Source: Paralteromonas sediminis
GTDB taxonomy: Bacteria; Pseudomonadota; Gammaproteobacteria; Enterobacterales; Alteromonadaceae
Direction: 5' to 3'
Assembly: GCF_003820355.1 (NCBI RefSeq)
Contig: NZ_RPOK01000002.1
Coordinates: 248,001 to 312,000, forward strand
Length of the DNA stretch: 64,000 bases
In this document: positions 9,384 to 18,546 of the stretch, one piece after another
How the letters are laid out: every line of letters begins with the position of its first letter
Position numbering within the stretch: position 1 is the stretch's first letter
Program-made: the position numbers and the translations under genes
The notes under the pieces: model-generated
Seen by the model: the letters and a program-made list of their open reading frames with translations, nothing else
The model's database searches: none
What the model was told of the DNA's origin: nothing

Positions 9384-9854
9384 TTAATGATCTTGGTAAG
9401 GGTCGTCAATGCCTAATTCGGCTAAAAGCTGAATTTCTAACGATTCCATCTCTTCTGCTTCTTCATCCTGTATATGGTCATACCCAAGTAGATGCAAGGT
9501 GCCATGAATGATCATATGAGCAAAATGCGCTTGTAAGGTTTTATTCTGTTCACTGGCTTCTCTGATGATGACAGGGACGCAAATAACCAAATCACCCAGC
9601 AAGGGGATAGGGACATCCGGCACATGTTCAAAAGGGAAAGAGAGAACATTTGTCGGCTTGTTTTTGCCGCGATAGGTGCTGTTAAGCTCTTGTGATTCTG
9701 CAGCTTCAACGAACCGAATAGTTATTTCATGTTGTCTTGTATCATGCTTATTAAGTACACAGGCTACCCAGTGCTGAAGTTGCTCTGGGGAAGGGAGAAC
9801 AGACGCATCTGAGTTACTAAGCGCCTGCTGAATATCCACAATGATTTCCGACAT
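9384..9854 (-). CDS. ybeY: Endoribonuclease YbeY
   Basis: YbeY is a zinc-dependent single-strand RNase involved in 16S rRNA 3' maturation and ribosome quality control. The protein is 156 aa from MSEIIVDIQ. The metal site H117-x3-H121-x5-H127 is seen in [13 protein letters not shown], as is the R/F-V-x-E segment near residue 50. The start overlaps the ybeZ stop by one base (TGATG), which implies translational coupling; a TTG one codon upstream is possible. It sits in the ybeZ-ybeY-corC-lnt operon, matching E. coli. Confidence 0.95.
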   Translation of the reverse strand: MSEIIVDIQQALSNSDASVLPSPEQLQHWVACVLNKHDTRQHEITIRFVEAAESQELNSTYRGKNKPTNVLSFPFEHVPDVPIPLLGDLVICVPVIIREASEQNKTLQAHFAHMIIHGTLHLLGYDHIQDEEAEEMESLEIQLLAELGIDDPYQDH

Positions 9855-10897
9855 CAATTATTGTCGGCATCTTTGGATGCCTCTTCTTGTGCCCTTTTTT
9901 TATCAGCGCGAATCTTTTCCTGCTCAGCATCATATTCTTCATATGCCTGAACAATGCGCGCCACAACAGGATGTCGCACAACATCATGAGCGTTGAAAAA
10001 GTTAAACGAGATGTCATTGACATCGCCCAACACTTCAATAGCGTGACGTAATCCTGACCGCACGCCTCTTGGCAGGTCAACTTGCGTTATATCACCAGTA
10101 ATAACTGCCTGTGAGTTGAAGCCAATTCGGGTGAGGAACATTTTCATTTGTTCTACCGTCGTGTTTTGGCTTTCATCAAGAATTATGAAGGCATCATTCA
10201 AGGTGCGGCCACGCATGTACGCAAGAGGGGCGACTTCAATCACGTTGCGCTCAATAAGCTTTTCAACTTTCTCAAATCCGAGCATTTCAAAAAGTGCATC
10301 GTAAAGTGGACGAAGATAGGGATCGACTTTTTGCGATAGATCGCCAGGTAAGAAGCCCAGTTTTTCACCTGCTTCAACCGCAGGACGAGTCAACAGAATG
10401 CGACGTATTTCTTGTCTTTCTAATGCATCAACAGCACAGGCAACGGCAAGGTAGGTTTTTCCCGTACCTGCAGGTCCAATACCAAAGCTAATGTCATGGC
10501 CTATAATATTCGCGACATACTTTGACTGGTTGGGGTTACGAGGTTTTATAACGCCGCGTTTGGTGCGAATATGAACCTCTTTGCCATAATGACCCGCTTC
10601 AGCCCGTTCAAGACACTTTGCTTCCTGAATGGCCAAGTGTACCTGTTCAGGCGCTAGTTCAGGTATACGACCTTTTACTGGCTGGGTTTCAATATAGAGC
10701 AACTTTAACAACTCGCCCACGCCATTAACCTGTTCGCCTTCGCCGGTTACAGTAAAGGCATTATTGCGATAGGCTATTTCAACGCCTAAGCGCCGCTCTA
10801 TTTGCTTAATATTATCGTCAAATGGGCCGCACAGGCTTAACAACCGTTTATTGTCTTCGGGCTCCAGGGTGACTTCACTGGATACTAAACTCGTCAA
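9854..10897 (-). CDS. ybeZ: PhoH-like ATPase YbeZ
   Basis: This is a P-loop NTPase of the PhoH family, a YbeY partner thought to act in RNA metabolism. The start chosen is a TTG ([10 protein letters not shown]), with AGGA 8 nt upstream and 13 nt after the miaB stop; it gives 347 aa (E. coli 346). A longer frame reaching into miaB is rejected. A KH-like N-terminal region of about 100 aa precedes the PhoH domain, which has Walker A ([11 protein letters not shown]) and Walker B ([13 protein letters not shown]). The C-terminus is rich in Lys/Glu/Asp. It lies between miaB and ybeY in a tight operon. Confidence 0.93.
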   Translation of the reverse strand: MTSLVSSEVTLEPEDNKRLLSLCGPFDDNIKQIERRLGVEIAYRNNAFTVTGEGEQVNGVGELLKLLYIETQPVKGRIPELAPEQVHLAIQEAKCLERAEAGHYGKEVHIRTKRGVIKPRNPNQSKYVANIIGHDISFGIGPAGTGKTYLAVACAVDALERQEIRRILLTRPAVEAGEKLGFLPGDLSQKVDPYLRPLYDALFEMLGFEKVEKLIERNVIEVAPLAYMRGRTLNDAFIILDESQNTTVEQMKMFLTRIGFNSQAVITGDITQVDLPRGVRSGLRHAIEVLGDVNDISFNFFNAHDVVRHPVVARIVQAYEEYDAEQEKIRADKKRAQEEASKDADNN

Positions 10898-10910
10898 AGT
10901 TACCGTCCTG

Positions 10911-12341
10911 TTATTGAGTAAAATGTTGCACACCCAACTCGTCGGGTTGTGATGCGTTTTGCTTAGCAAGAATGCTTTGTGGTGATACTGCCACACGTAA
11001 TCCCATGTCCTTTTCGCGTCTTATTACTTCACCGCGAAGGGAGTTAGTCCATACGTCTGTGATCTTGACATCGACAAACTCACCAATCATATCCGGCGTG
11101 CCTTCAAAATTAACCGCCCGATTATTCTCCGTGCGACCGGTTAGCTCCATAGGGTTCTTTTTAGATGGCCCTTCAACCAAAATACGTTGCTCTGTGTTGA
11201 GCATGTTACGTGCAATGCGTACAGCTTGTTGAGTAATGCGTTGCTGCAGTAGATAAAGACGCTGCTTCTTGGTGTCTTCGCTGACATCGTCAACCGCGTC
11301 AGCGGCCGGTGTTCCGGGTCGAGCGCTGTAAATGAAGCTAAAACTGATATCAAAATCCATGGCCTGGATGAGATCCATTGTAGCTTCGAAATCAGCATCA
11401 GTTTCTCCTGGGAAACCAATGATAAAGTCTGAAGACATACTGATATTAGGGCGGATTTTTTTCAGTTTGCGGATTTTAGACTTGTATTCAAGTGCAGTAT
11501 GACCGCGCTTCATCAAGTTAAGAATGCGATCAGAGCCGCTTTGCACAGGTAAATGCAAATGGTCGACTAACTCTGGAATCGTCTCATAAGCGGCAATAAT
11601 GTCCTCAGTAAATTCAACAGGGTGTGATGTGGTGTAACGAATGCGATCAATACCGTCTATACTGGCTACCAGCTCAAGCAATTCCGCAAAGCGGCAGATG
11701 CTGCCGTCGTAATGCTCGCCGCGAAATGCATTAACGTTTTGCCCAAGGAGGTTAACTTCACGCACGCCTTGCTCTGCTAGTTGAGCAATTTCAAACAGCA
11801 CGTCATCAACGGGACGACTTACTTCTTCGCCACGTGTGTAAGGGACAACACAGAAACTGCAATATTTGGAGCAACCTTCCATAATGGACACAAAGGCCGT
11901 CGGCCCATCAGCGCGGGGTTCGGGCAAACGGTCAAATTTTTCGATTTCAGGGAAGCTGACATCAACCACGGCTTTTTCGCCCCTGTTGACTTTCTCAATC
12001 ATATCCGGCAATCGATGCAGGGTCTGCGGCCCAAATACCAAATCCACGTAAGGCGCACGTTTACGAATATTGTCACCTTCCTGAGAGGCAACACAACCGC
12101 CCACGCCAATGATAAGGTCAGGCTTGTTTTGTTTAAGGTTTTTCCAACGGCCCAGCTGATGAAATACTTTTTCCTGCGCTTTCTCACGAATAGAGCAAGT
12201 GTTAAGTAAAATGACATCCGCTTGCTCAGCCTCTTCGGCTAGCGTAAACCCTTGTGTTGCATCCAGAAGGTCAGCCATTTTTTCCGAGTCGTACTCGTTC
12301 ATTTGGCAACCCCAGGTTTTGATATACAGCTTTTTACCCAT
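10911..12341 (-). CDS. miaB: tRNA-2-methylthio-N6-dimethylallyladenosine synthase MiaB
   Basis: MiaB is a radical-SAM methylthiotransferase that adds a methylthio group to i6A37 of tRNAs reading UNN codons. The protein is 476 aa. The N-terminal UPF0004 domain binds one [4Fe-4S] cluster through C12, C49 and C83 ([24 protein letters not shown]). The radical-SAM cluster is held by C157-x3-C161-x2-C164 (CSKYCSFC). A TRAM domain lies at about residues 380-445. It heads the miaB-ybeZ-ybeY-corC-lnt operon and diverges from ubiF across about 300 nt, the same arrangement as in E. coli. Confidence 0.97.
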   Translation of the reverse strand: MGKKLYIKTWGCQMNEYDSEKMADLLDATQGFTLAEEAEQADVILLNTCSIREKAQEKVFHQLGRWKNLKQNKPDLIIGVGGCVASQEGDNIRKRAPYVDLVFGPQTLHRLPDMIEKVNRGEKAVVDVSFPEIEKFDRLPEPRADGPTAFVSIMEGCSKYCSFCVVPYTRGEEVSRPVDDVLFEIAQLAEQGVREVNLLGQNVNAFRGEHYDGSICRFAELLELVASIDGIDRIRYTTSHPVEFTEDIIAAYETIPELVDHLHLPVQSGSDRILNLMKRGHTALEYKSKIRKLKKIRPNISMSSDFIIGFPGETDADFEATMDLIQAMDFDISFSFIYSARPGTPAADAVDDVSEDTKKQRLYLLQQRITQQAVRIARNMLNTEQRILVEGPSKKNPMELTGRTENNRAVNFEGTPDMIGEFVDVKITDVWTNSLRGEVIRREKDMGLRVAVSPQSILAKQNASQPDELGVQHFTQ

Positions 12342-12641
12342 ACGGTGTTTGTCGAAACCTTTTAATTAAAAATACCATTGTTGCTGAATTTCGCTTGCCA
12401 CCCTTCCGAGGCTGGAATGCCAAGGCAGAGCCCTTAGGGCCGGGTTTACGGCGTAGTAGCTGTAAACCTTTCCAATAATGGGCGCGTAGTTAATGACAAT
12501 GGCCATAAGCTTAAAAAACAGCCCGATATTTTACGCTTTTTTGAAGGGTTTAGCCAGCCTGTGAAATGCGTTAAAAATCGGGATGAGAATCACAGAGTAA
12601 ATAGGTAAACTGACAGTGAATTTGTAAGGAGCACAAGCCGG
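12342..12641. other. Divergent intergenic region miaB/ubiF with hairpin
   Basis: This 300-nt gap holds the promoters of both flanking transcripts, but I cannot place convincing -35/-10 pairs. The clearest structure is at 12443-12468: GGTTTACGGC, a 6-nt loop, then GCTGTAAACC, ten pairs including one G-T in the forward sense. Just upstream is a short GCCC/GGGC palindrome. No coding potential is apparent. Confidence 0.4.
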
Positions 12642-13823
12642 TTGAAATACGATTTTTGTGTAGTAGGAGGAGGCATGGTGGGGTCTGCGATGGCGCTCGC
12701 TGTTGCAGCCTTGGGACATCAGGTAGCTTGGGTAAGTGGTCCCTCCGTCAAACCTTTTAACCCTGTGTCTGAGCCAGATGTGAGAATGTCCGCCTTGTCA
12801 AAGGGGTCAATTGACTTCCTAATGGGGTTAGATGCCTGGTCGTACGTTACAGCTATGCGATGTAAACAATACGATACATTAACAGTGTGGGAGGGGGATG
12901 CTTCACCAGCCTCGTTTTACGCCAGGGAAATGGGCTCGGACTATCTTGGGTATTTTGTTGAGAATCGCCTTGTGCAACTGGCCTGTGAGCAAGCGTTGAG
13001 TCACTATTCTAATGTGCATAGAGTTGCTGACTGTCAGGTAGTGTCCTGTGAAGGAACGGCCCCGATCAGAGTAGCTTTGCAAAATGGAGACACCATTGAG
13101 GCTAACTGGCTGATTGGTGCAGACGGAGGACGATCTGTGGTTCGCCACCAAGCTGGTATTCTTACATCCGGGTGGCAATATACGCAGCAAGCCATGGGAA
13201 TTATTGTTGAGCTGACAGAAGACAGTGGCAGCGAAACCTGGCAGCAGTTTCATCCCACAGGGCCTCGGGCATTATTGCCTATGCATGATAAATTTGCCGC
13301 TTTGATTTGGTACGACGACGCGCACCGGCTTAAGGCGATTTCCGCGTTAAATGAAAACCATTTGGTCAAAGAGATTACAGCCAATTTCCCTGCGCGATTA
13401 CCAGCAATCGATCGGGTAGTGTCGTTTGCTCAATTTCCTCTTACTAGGATGCATGCTCGAACTTACATGTCTGGTAACACGCTATTGGTAGGCGATGCGG
13501 CCCATTTGGTTAATCCTTTGGCAGGCCAGGGTGTTAATATGGGCTTTGGCGATGCAAAATGTCTGGCTAAAGTAATGGGCGAATACAATCCTCATTCCCC
13601 TTATGCAGCGGTGTTTGTCGATAAATTGAAAACCGCATTTGCCCAAAAACGCCGAAGAGAAAACACCACTATGATGCTGACCTTAGACGCTGTTTACAAT
13701 GTGTTTAAAGTACCTGCTGAGCCGGTTAGGTTACTCAGGCAGCTTGGTTTATTTGCGGCGCACAGGAGTGGGCCTTTGAAGACGGCAGCACTTAAACGCG
13801 CTGCTGGATTATTAGATTTTTAA
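12642..13823 (+). CDS. ubiF: FAD-dependent ubiquinone-biosynthesis hydroxylase (UbiF-like)
   Basis: This is a flavin monooxygenase that hydroxylates a ring carbon of the ubiquinone precursor, in UbiF the 3-methyl-6-methoxy-1,4-benzoquinol. It starts at TTG after TAAGGAG and has 393 aa. The N-terminal dinucleotide-binding motif is VVGGGMVGSAMAL, the central DG motif is LIGADGGRSVVR, and the second FAD motif is LVGDAAHLVNPLAGQG. All are standard for the UbiH/F/I family. Assignment to UbiF rather than UbiH or UbiI rests mainly on its position opposite miaB, as in E. coli, so the regiospecificity is inferred. Confidence 0.85.
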   Translation: MKYDFCVVGGGMVGSAMALAVAALGHQVAWVSGPSVKPFNPVSEPDVRMSALSKGSIDFLMGLDAWSYVTAMRCKQYDTLTVWEGDASPASFYAREMGSDYLGYFVENRLVQLACEQALSHYSNVHRVADCQVVSCEGTAPIRVALQNGDTIEANWLIGADGGRSVVRHQAGILTSGWQYTQQAMGIIVELTEDSGSETWQQFHPTGPRALLPMHDKFAALIWYDDAHRLKAISALNENHLVKEITANFPARLPAIDRVVSFAQFPLTRMHARTYMSGNTLLVGDAAHLVNPLAGQGVNMGFGDAKCLAKVMGEYNPHSPYAAVFVDKLKTAFAQKRRRENTTMMLTLDAVYNVFKVPAEPVRLLRQLGLFAAHRSGPLKTAALKRAAGLLDF

Positions 13824-13832
13824 GGAGTAGTA

Positions 13833-14006
13833 ATGACCTTGCTCATTATTCTGGGCGTGTTGTTTGTTACATTAGCAGTCACAGTCACCTTGCTTGAAAA
13901 GTCGTCTTTTCGCATGAAGAGCGAAGACATGGCCAAGTGGACCAAATGGATATGGCCCTTGGTGTTTATTCTGATTATTGTGCAATTCATTCAAATGGCA
14001 TTTTAG
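13833..14006 (+). CDS. Small inner-membrane protein (57 aa), function unknown
   Basis: This short gene has ATG 9 nt after the ubiF stop and AGGAG 6 nt before the start. The protein has two predicted membrane helices, about residues 2-21 and 41-56, separated by a short loop of charged residues (EKSSFRMKSEDMAKWTK). It is probably cotranscribed with ubiF. Its stop overlaps the convergent symporter gene by 4 nt. I do not recognise the family; the strong ribosome site and compact hydrophobic layout are the evidence that it is real. Confidence 0.65.
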   Translation: MTLLIILGVLFVTLAVTVTLLEKSSFRMKSEDMAKWTKWIWPLVFILIIVQFIQMAF

Positions 14007-15415
14007 TCTTTGTTGTCCCAAATGCCGGTTTCTGAACTTCCCTGAATGTCACAATCTCCAGTTGTGTATTCAGGCAGCTCTCCCTTATCTCTTTTAGCAA
14101 AGTAATCTTTACTGATATTGACGATTGTGGGGGTCATCCACACAATGGCGATGACATTAATGAATGTCATTAGCCCCAATGCCATGTCGGCCATGGCCCA
14201 TACTTGGGGTAACGCGGCCATACTGCCCCACAGGATCATGCCCAGGTAACCCGCAGTATAAAGCGCGCGGCCTAGTTTATTGTCCAGTCTAAACAAATGC
14301 AGGTTGCTTTCACCATAGGCATAATTTGCTACAACAGAGGTAAAGGCGAAGAAGCAAATGGCTGCTGCAACAAAATCAATACCGCCTGAACCTAAATGTG
14401 CGCTCATAGCCGTTTGTGTCAGACGAATACCTTCAGCCTGGTCGCCTGCAAAATCGCCGGCTAGTAAAATAATGAAGGCAGTACAGGTGCACAGGACCAT
14501 AGTGTCAAGAAATACCCCTAGCATTTGTACATACCCTTGTGATACTGGGTGATTAGGATAGGGCGAGGCACTGGCTGCTGCGTGGGGCACACTACCAGAG
14601 CCCGCTTCGTTGGAGTATAAACCCCGTTGAATTCCTGCCTTCAACGCCGCGGCAAAGGCGCCAGCAGCGGCTTCCTGCAAACCAAATGCTGACAGAACAA
14701 TATCTGAGAGGACGCCAGGTAAAAGCGCAATATTGGAAAAGGTGATAAAGAGTGCCACTATGACATAAGCAATTCCCATAAAGGGGACCACCCATTCAGA
14801 AAATCTGGCAATGGCGCGCAAACCTCCAATCACAATTAGGCCAGCGACGAATATAATCACTAATCCACTGTGTAGAACCGGAATATCATACGCATTATTT
14901 AGCGCATCGGTAATGGTATTCGCTTGCACAGCACTAAACACAAACCCGTATCCAAAAAATAAGCAAAGTGAAAAGGCAATGGCCAGCCAAGTTTTGTTAA
15001 GCCCTTGCTTTATATAGTATGCCGGGCCCCCACGGTACTCACCGTTTTCGTCTTTTACTTTGTAGAGCTGGCCCAGCACACTTTCGGCGAACCCAGTGGC
15101 CATGCCGAGTAGGGCAATAACCCACATCCAAAAAATGGCCCCTGGTCCACCTAATGAAATGGCTAATGCTACACCCGCTAAATTACCTGTACCGACACGC
15201 GCTGACAAACTGGTACACAAGGCCTGAAATGAGCTGATCCCTTGTTTATCACTTTTGGTACTGCCCTTGAGCAAGCTGAACATGTGTCCAAAATGACGCA
15301 GCTGAATGGCTCTCAATCGCCAGGTAAACCAAAGGCCGCAACCCAATAGCATGTAGATGAGTACTTGCCCCTGACCCCAGAGGATGTTGTTAACAAATGA
15401 GACGATTTCTGACAT
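14003..15415 (-). CDS. Sodium:alanine/glycine symporter (AGCS family)
   Basis: This is an inner-membrane transporter that takes up alanine, glycine or related amino acids with Na+. The start chosen (MSEIVSFVNNILWGQG) follows AGGA at 9 nt and gives 470 aa. About ten hydrophobic helices are seen, with family signatures SLSARVGTGNLAGVALAI near residue 75 and YSNEAGSGSVPHAAASA near residue 285. There is no obvious operon partner. A terminator and the tRNA operon lie upstream on the same strand. Confidence 0.92.
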   Translation of the reverse strand: MSEIVSFVNNILWGQGQVLIYMLLGCGLWFTWRLRAIQLRHFGHMFSLLKGSTKSDKQGISSFQALCTSLSARVGTGNLAGVALAISLGGPGAIFWMWVIALLGMATGFAESVLGQLYKVKDENGEYRGGPAYYIKQGLNKTWLAIAFSLCLFFGYGFVFSAVQANTITDALNNAYDIPVLHSGLVIIFVAGLIVIGGLRAIARFSEWVVPFMGIAYVIVALFITFSNIALLPGVLSDIVLSAFGLQEAAAGAFAAALKAGIQRGLYSNEAGSGSVPHAAASASPYPNHPVSQGYVQMLGVFLDTMVLCTCTAFIILLAGDFAGDQAEGIRLTQTAMSAHLGSGGIDFVAAAICFFAFTSVVANYAYGESNLHLFRLDNKLGRALYTAGYLGMILWGSMAALPQVWAMADMALGLMTFINVIAIVWMTPTIVNISKDYFAKRDKGELPEYTTGDCDIQGSSETGIWDNKD

Positions 15416-15503
15416 GTTATTTAATCCTATTGTATCGAGGTTCAGCATCAAGCTAAGTTTCTGCGTAAGTATTTAATAGTATTGAATTTTTGAGAGGTGT
15501 AAA

Positions 15504-15540
15504 GCAAAAAACGCCGGTAGCGTGAACTATCGGCGTTTTC
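15504..15540 (-). terminator. Intrinsic terminator of the Met-Leu-Gln-Gln tRNA operon
   Basis: The reverse strand reads a GC-rich stem (AACGCCG ... CGGCGTT) ending in six T, 5 nt after the last tRNA-Gln. Confidence 0.88.
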
Positions 15541-15544
15541 AATA

Positions 15545-15620
15545 TGGCTGGGGTAGCTGGACTCGAACCAACGAATCGCGGGATCAAAACCCGCTGCCTT
15601 ACCAACTTGGCTATACCCCA
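15545..15620 (-). tRNA. tRNA-Gln (UUG), fourth gene of tRNA operon
   Basis: A complete cloverleaf of 76 nt with CCA encoded. The acceptor TGGGGTA pairs with TACCCCA, the anticodon stem is GCGGG/CCCGC with loop TTTTGAT (anticodon TTG), and the T-loop is TTCGAGT. It is identical to the copies at 15669 and 22981. Confidence 0.98.
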
Positions 15621-15668
15621 AGTGTCAGGTCGCGACTAACTATGTAGATTGCAACACAACAAGAAAAA

Positions 15669-15744
15669 TGGCTGGGGTAGCTGGACTCGAACCAACGAAT
15701 CGCGGGATCAAAACCCGCTGCCTTACCAACTTGGCTATACCCCA
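15669..15744 (-). tRNA. tRNA-Gln (UUG), third gene of tRNA operon
   Basis: A 76-nt cloverleaf with encoded CCA and anticodon TTG, identical over its whole length to the neighbouring copy. Tandem Gln genes after Met and Leu match the E. coli metT-leuW-glnU-glnW order. Confidence 0.98.
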
Positions 15745-15748
15745 GTAG

Positions 15749-15833
15749 TGGTGCGGAAGGAGAGACTTGAACTCTCACGCCGTGAAGCACTGGAACCTAA
15801 ATCCAGCGTGTCTACCAATTCCACCACTTCCGC
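15749..15833 (-). tRNA. tRNA-Leu (UAG)
   Basis: An 85-nt class II tRNA with a long variable arm. The acceptor GCGGAAG pairs with CTTCCGC, the anticodon stem is CTGGA/TCCAG with loop TTTAGGT (anticodon TAG), and CCA is encoded. It lies 4 nt from the next tRNA-Gln. Confidence 0.98.
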
Positions 15834-15854
15834 ATGGTCATCATTTCTGATGCT

Positions 15855-15931
15855 TGGTGGCTACGGCGGGACTCGAACCTGCGACCCCATCATTATGAGT
15901 GATGTGCTCTAACCAGCTGAGCTACGTAGCC
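15855..15931 (-). tRNA. tRNA-Met (CAU), elongator type
   Basis: A 77-nt cloverleaf beginning GGCTACGTAGC with anticodon CAT in loop CTCATAA and encoded CCA. It is near-identical to E. coli metT and is the first gene of the operon. Confidence 0.97.
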
Positions 15932-15965
15932 TCCAAAGGGTTACTCCTGTCTCGGAGTGGCGCGT

Positions 15966-15994
15966 ATTATGCGTATCAGATTAGGCATCGTCAA
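15966..15994 (-). promoter_or_regulatory. Promoter of the tRNA operon (sigma-70, stringent-type)
   Basis: The reverse strand carries TTGACG, a 17-nt spacer and CATAAT, then a GC-rich discriminator (ACGCGCC), typical of stable-RNA promoters inhibited by ppGpp/DksA. It lies 35 nt before the tRNA-Met gene. Confidence 0.85.
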
Positions 15995-16090
15995 CCCCTT
16001 TTTTAGTTAAATCTATAATGGGATGATCAAACGATTATAATCTGACCAAGTGGGCGAGGTTGTAACCAGTTTTGATATCCTCGCCCTTAA

Positions 16091-16885
16091 TCACTCGCTG
16101 CCAAGCAGGTCTTTAAGCTTGCTTTTAGCTTTCTCTTCTAATTCCTGCTTTTTCTCATCTAATTTTTCTTTCGCTTTTGCTTTGGCAGCATCCTTGAGTC
16201 GTTTCTCTGCCTCATTTTTCGCCTGTGCAATGATGTTGTCGAGCATTTTTTCTACAATAGCGGCACCAACCTGATCGGCGGGTAATCCGTTAGGTTGACC
16301 AATGGCTCCGGCGCTAAACGTGGGGAGTGTGATGTCGTAAGTCCTTTGATCAACAGGCAGGTTAAATTCGCCTGTGTCCAACTGTTCAAAGTTCAGTTTT
16401 AATTTTACTTTTGTTATCTGTACATCATCGACAATAACCAAAGGATTTGGGCCCGCGCTTGGCTTAGCGGGTGCTGAACGTTTGGGTAAAACTTGCTGAA
16501 TATTGTCTTTTAATACGAGTAAATTTCCTTTTCCTTTTCCTTTTGCGTCAACTTCATAAAGCACTTCTGGCGCATTCACACTGATTGTTTGAACCGTGTA
16601 GGGCTCCTCTGAAACCTGGCCAATATCAACAGCAACTGATGAAAAAGAAAATGCACTTTGTTCGCTAAAACCACTAGGATTGGCTACATTAAAGTCGCTA
16701 AGGGTCAATTTACCTTCGGTTATGGCTAACTCTGCGCTAGCTAATGTGACCGATGTGCCGAGATACCGAGTCCCCTGAGTTTCTACCTGTTGCTTAATCA
16801 AATCTCCAGCGCTGCCGAGCAAAAAGACAATGCCTCCAATCAATAAGGCTACGAATACCACAATTGCAATTAATACTTTTTTCAT
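16091..16885 (-). CDS. Membrane-anchored AsmA-like protein
   Basis: The 264-aa protein has an N-terminal membrane anchor (about residues 4-24) followed by a periplasmic beta-rich region resembling the AsmA/DUF748 repeat (GKLTLSDFNVANPSGF). Proteins of this type are linked to envelope lipid handling, but a role here is not shown. The C-terminal 60 residues are a highly charged Ala/Lys/Glu stretch (AEKRLKDAAKAKAKEKL) that should form a long helix or coiled coil. It stands alone, divergent from the diguanylate cyclase gene. Confidence 0.65.
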   Translation of the reverse strand: MKKVLIAIVVFVALLIGGIVFLLGSAGDLIKQQVETQGTRYLGTSVTLASAELAITEGKLTLSDFNVANPSGFSEQSAFSFSSVAVDIGQVSEEPYTVQTISVNAPEVLYEVDAKGKGKGNLLVLKDNIQQVLPKRSAPAKPSAGPNPLVIVDDVQITKVKLKLNFEQLDTGEFNLPVDQRTYDITLPTFSAGAIGQPNGLPADQVGAAIVEKMLDNIIAQAKNEAEKRLKDAAKAKAKEKLDEKKQELEEKAKSKLKDLLGSE

Positions 16886-16997
16886 CGCTTATCCCTGAGT
16901 TGCTGTTGATTGTCGTCAGGATAGACGAGGTATTTAAGCTAAGCAATAACTGGCAACACCTAACTTGCTTTTGTTCAAGGGTAGTAGCTACATTTAA

Positions 16998-18512
16998 GTG
17001 AAGTTTAGAATTTTATGCTGGCACAGAATGCGGACGTATGTTGCCAACCAGTCTTGGTCGCTGACACTTAGCCTTATCTTGTCATTATCGGTGGCAATTT
17101 GTTTCTTTTTTATGATGAACGTCAGCTGGTCATTCTTTATGGTGGGAGTAACTGCCATAGTGTGGCCTGCAAGCAGTGCTGCCTGTGCGTTTTTTATGGC
17201 GTTTCCCCGCCGTTATTGGGGGCCATTGGCAGTGGGTGTTGCCGCAGGCTACATAACTGGGCTGAACCAGACTGGAATGGGCTACCCTTTGGAACAATTG
17301 GGATACCTGCTAGCCAATCTAGCGGGTATTATTGTTGCGGTAGACTTGTTTAAACGCATCTACCCTACCAATGTCAACTTTCAGACATTAGAAGAAAGTT
17401 TTTCGTTTATCGCGCTAATCTGTGTGCTTAATGCAATTATATGCAGCGCCTTGGCCTTGGCCGTAGACAGTGCCGCCGCGGGCAGTTTCACGATAGGTGA
17501 AAAAAACCTTATTTGGCTCGTAGGTAATATCGTGACTAACTTTGCCTGTACCTTGCCATTTTATTATCTTCTTGTCAGGCTTCAAAACGCTGGGAAAACC
17601 TCATCTTGGAGTCGTTTGCGATCTGCCGAACTTATCATTTTATCACTGGTGACAATACTGGTGATGGCTGAAGTGTTTGGGCATCAGCATAACAGCAAGT
17701 TTAACCTTGGTTTAATCTTTACCTTGTTTCCTTTGGCAGTATGGGTGGCATTGCGCTTTAGCCATTTTGTATTGTCTCTTTGGATAATGTTTGTCTTTTT
17801 AACGTCTGCATTTTTTACCGCATTAGGTGTTGGTCCTTTTACTTATATTTTCGACGAGATGACCTATTCCATTTTCTATATGCATTTGTTTTTGTTTATG
17901 GCCTGCAGTACTGCCATGATCATAGGTGCTATAAACACACAAATGCGACAAAAAGCAGAGACGATCAGTGAATTAAATAAGAAGTTAGCAGAGCTATCTC
18001 ATTTAGACCCGTTAACCAAGATTGCCAATAGGCGGTGTTATGATGATGCGTTTTATGTTGGTCTGAAAGACGCCAATAGCAAAAGTAAACCGCTTACACT
18101 GATCATCGTTGATGTAGACCATTTTAAACTGTTCAATGATCACTACGGGCATGCGGCAGGCGATCAGTGCCTAATTAGTGTGGCAACAGCAATCGCAGAA
18201 AATCTTGTGCGAGAATGCGATATTGTAGCCAGGATTGGGGGGGAGGAGTTCGCCTGCATTCTTCCAGATACTGATCGGCAAGGCGCAGAGCATGTCATGC
18301 GTAATATCCAGAAAAGTGTGGCCAAACTGTCTATTCCGCACGCCGTATCGCCAGTTTCAGATTTTGTCACTGTGAGTATGGGAGCGAGTACAAAACGTTC
18401 CTCATGTAGCAGTGATAAGATGGCACTTTTTCAGGCTGCTGATGCGGCGTTATACAAAGCCAAAGACAACGGCAGAAACCAGTTTGTTGGCGTTGATATT
18501 CATCAGAAGTAA
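16998..18512 (+). CDS. Membrane diguanylate cyclase with MASE1-like sensor
   Basis: This enzyme makes the second messenger c-di-GMP from two GTP. Of its 504 aa, about residues 15-310 form 8-9 membrane helices resembling the MASE1 sensory domain. A short linker follows, then a GGDEF domain at about residues 330-500. The active-site signature is GGEEF at 414-418, and the product-inhibition site RECD lies exactly five residues upstream (405-408), so an active, feedback-inhibited cyclase is expected. The GTG start is the longest option; an ATG at codon 11 is possible, and neither has a strong ribosome site. Confidence 0.88.
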   Translation: MKFRILCWHRMRTYVANQSWSLTLSLILSLSVAICFFFMMNVSWSFFMVGVTAIVWPASSAACAFFMAFPRRYWGPLAVGVAAGYITGLNQTGMGYPLEQLGYLLANLAGIIVAVDLFKRIYPTNVNFQTLEESFSFIALICVLNAIICSALALAVDSAAAGSFTIGEKNLIWLVGNIVTNFACTLPFYYLLVRLQNAGKTSSWSRLRSAELIILSLVTILVMAEVFGHQHNSKFNLGLIFTLFPLAVWVALRFSHFVLSLWIMFVFLTSAFFTALGVGPFTYIFDEMTYSIFYMHLFLFMACSTAMIIGAINTQMRQKAETISELNKKLAELSHLDPLTKIANRRCYDDAFYVGLKDANSKSKPLTLIIVDVDHFKLFNDHYGHAAGDQCLISVATAIAENLVRECDIVARIGGEEFACILPDTDRQGAEHVMRNIQKSVAKLSIPHAVSPVSDFVTVSMGASTKRSSCSSDKMALFQAADAALYKAKDNGRNQFVGVDIHQK

Positions 18513-18544
18513 AAAAGCCGCTTGGTAAACAAAGCGGCTTTTTT
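18511..18544. terminator. Bidirectional terminator between the cyclase gene and ychF
   Basis: The stem AAGCCGCTT / AAGCGGCTT has A6 on one side and T6 on the other, so it works on both strands for the two convergent genes. Confidence 0.9.
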
Positions 18545-18546
18545 CA

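Noticed and set aside
9113-9511. Forward frame of 132 codons antisense to corC and ybeY
   Set aside because: Long antisense frame opposite two well-recognised genes, with no homology features or ribosome site.
15545-15744. CRISPR-like direct repeat of 76 nt
   Set aside because: The repeat units are two tRNA-Gln genes, and no array of spacers is present.
15649-15912. Forward reading frame of 87 codons in the tRNA cluster
   Set aside because: It is the antisense strand of three tRNA genes and has no ribosome site.
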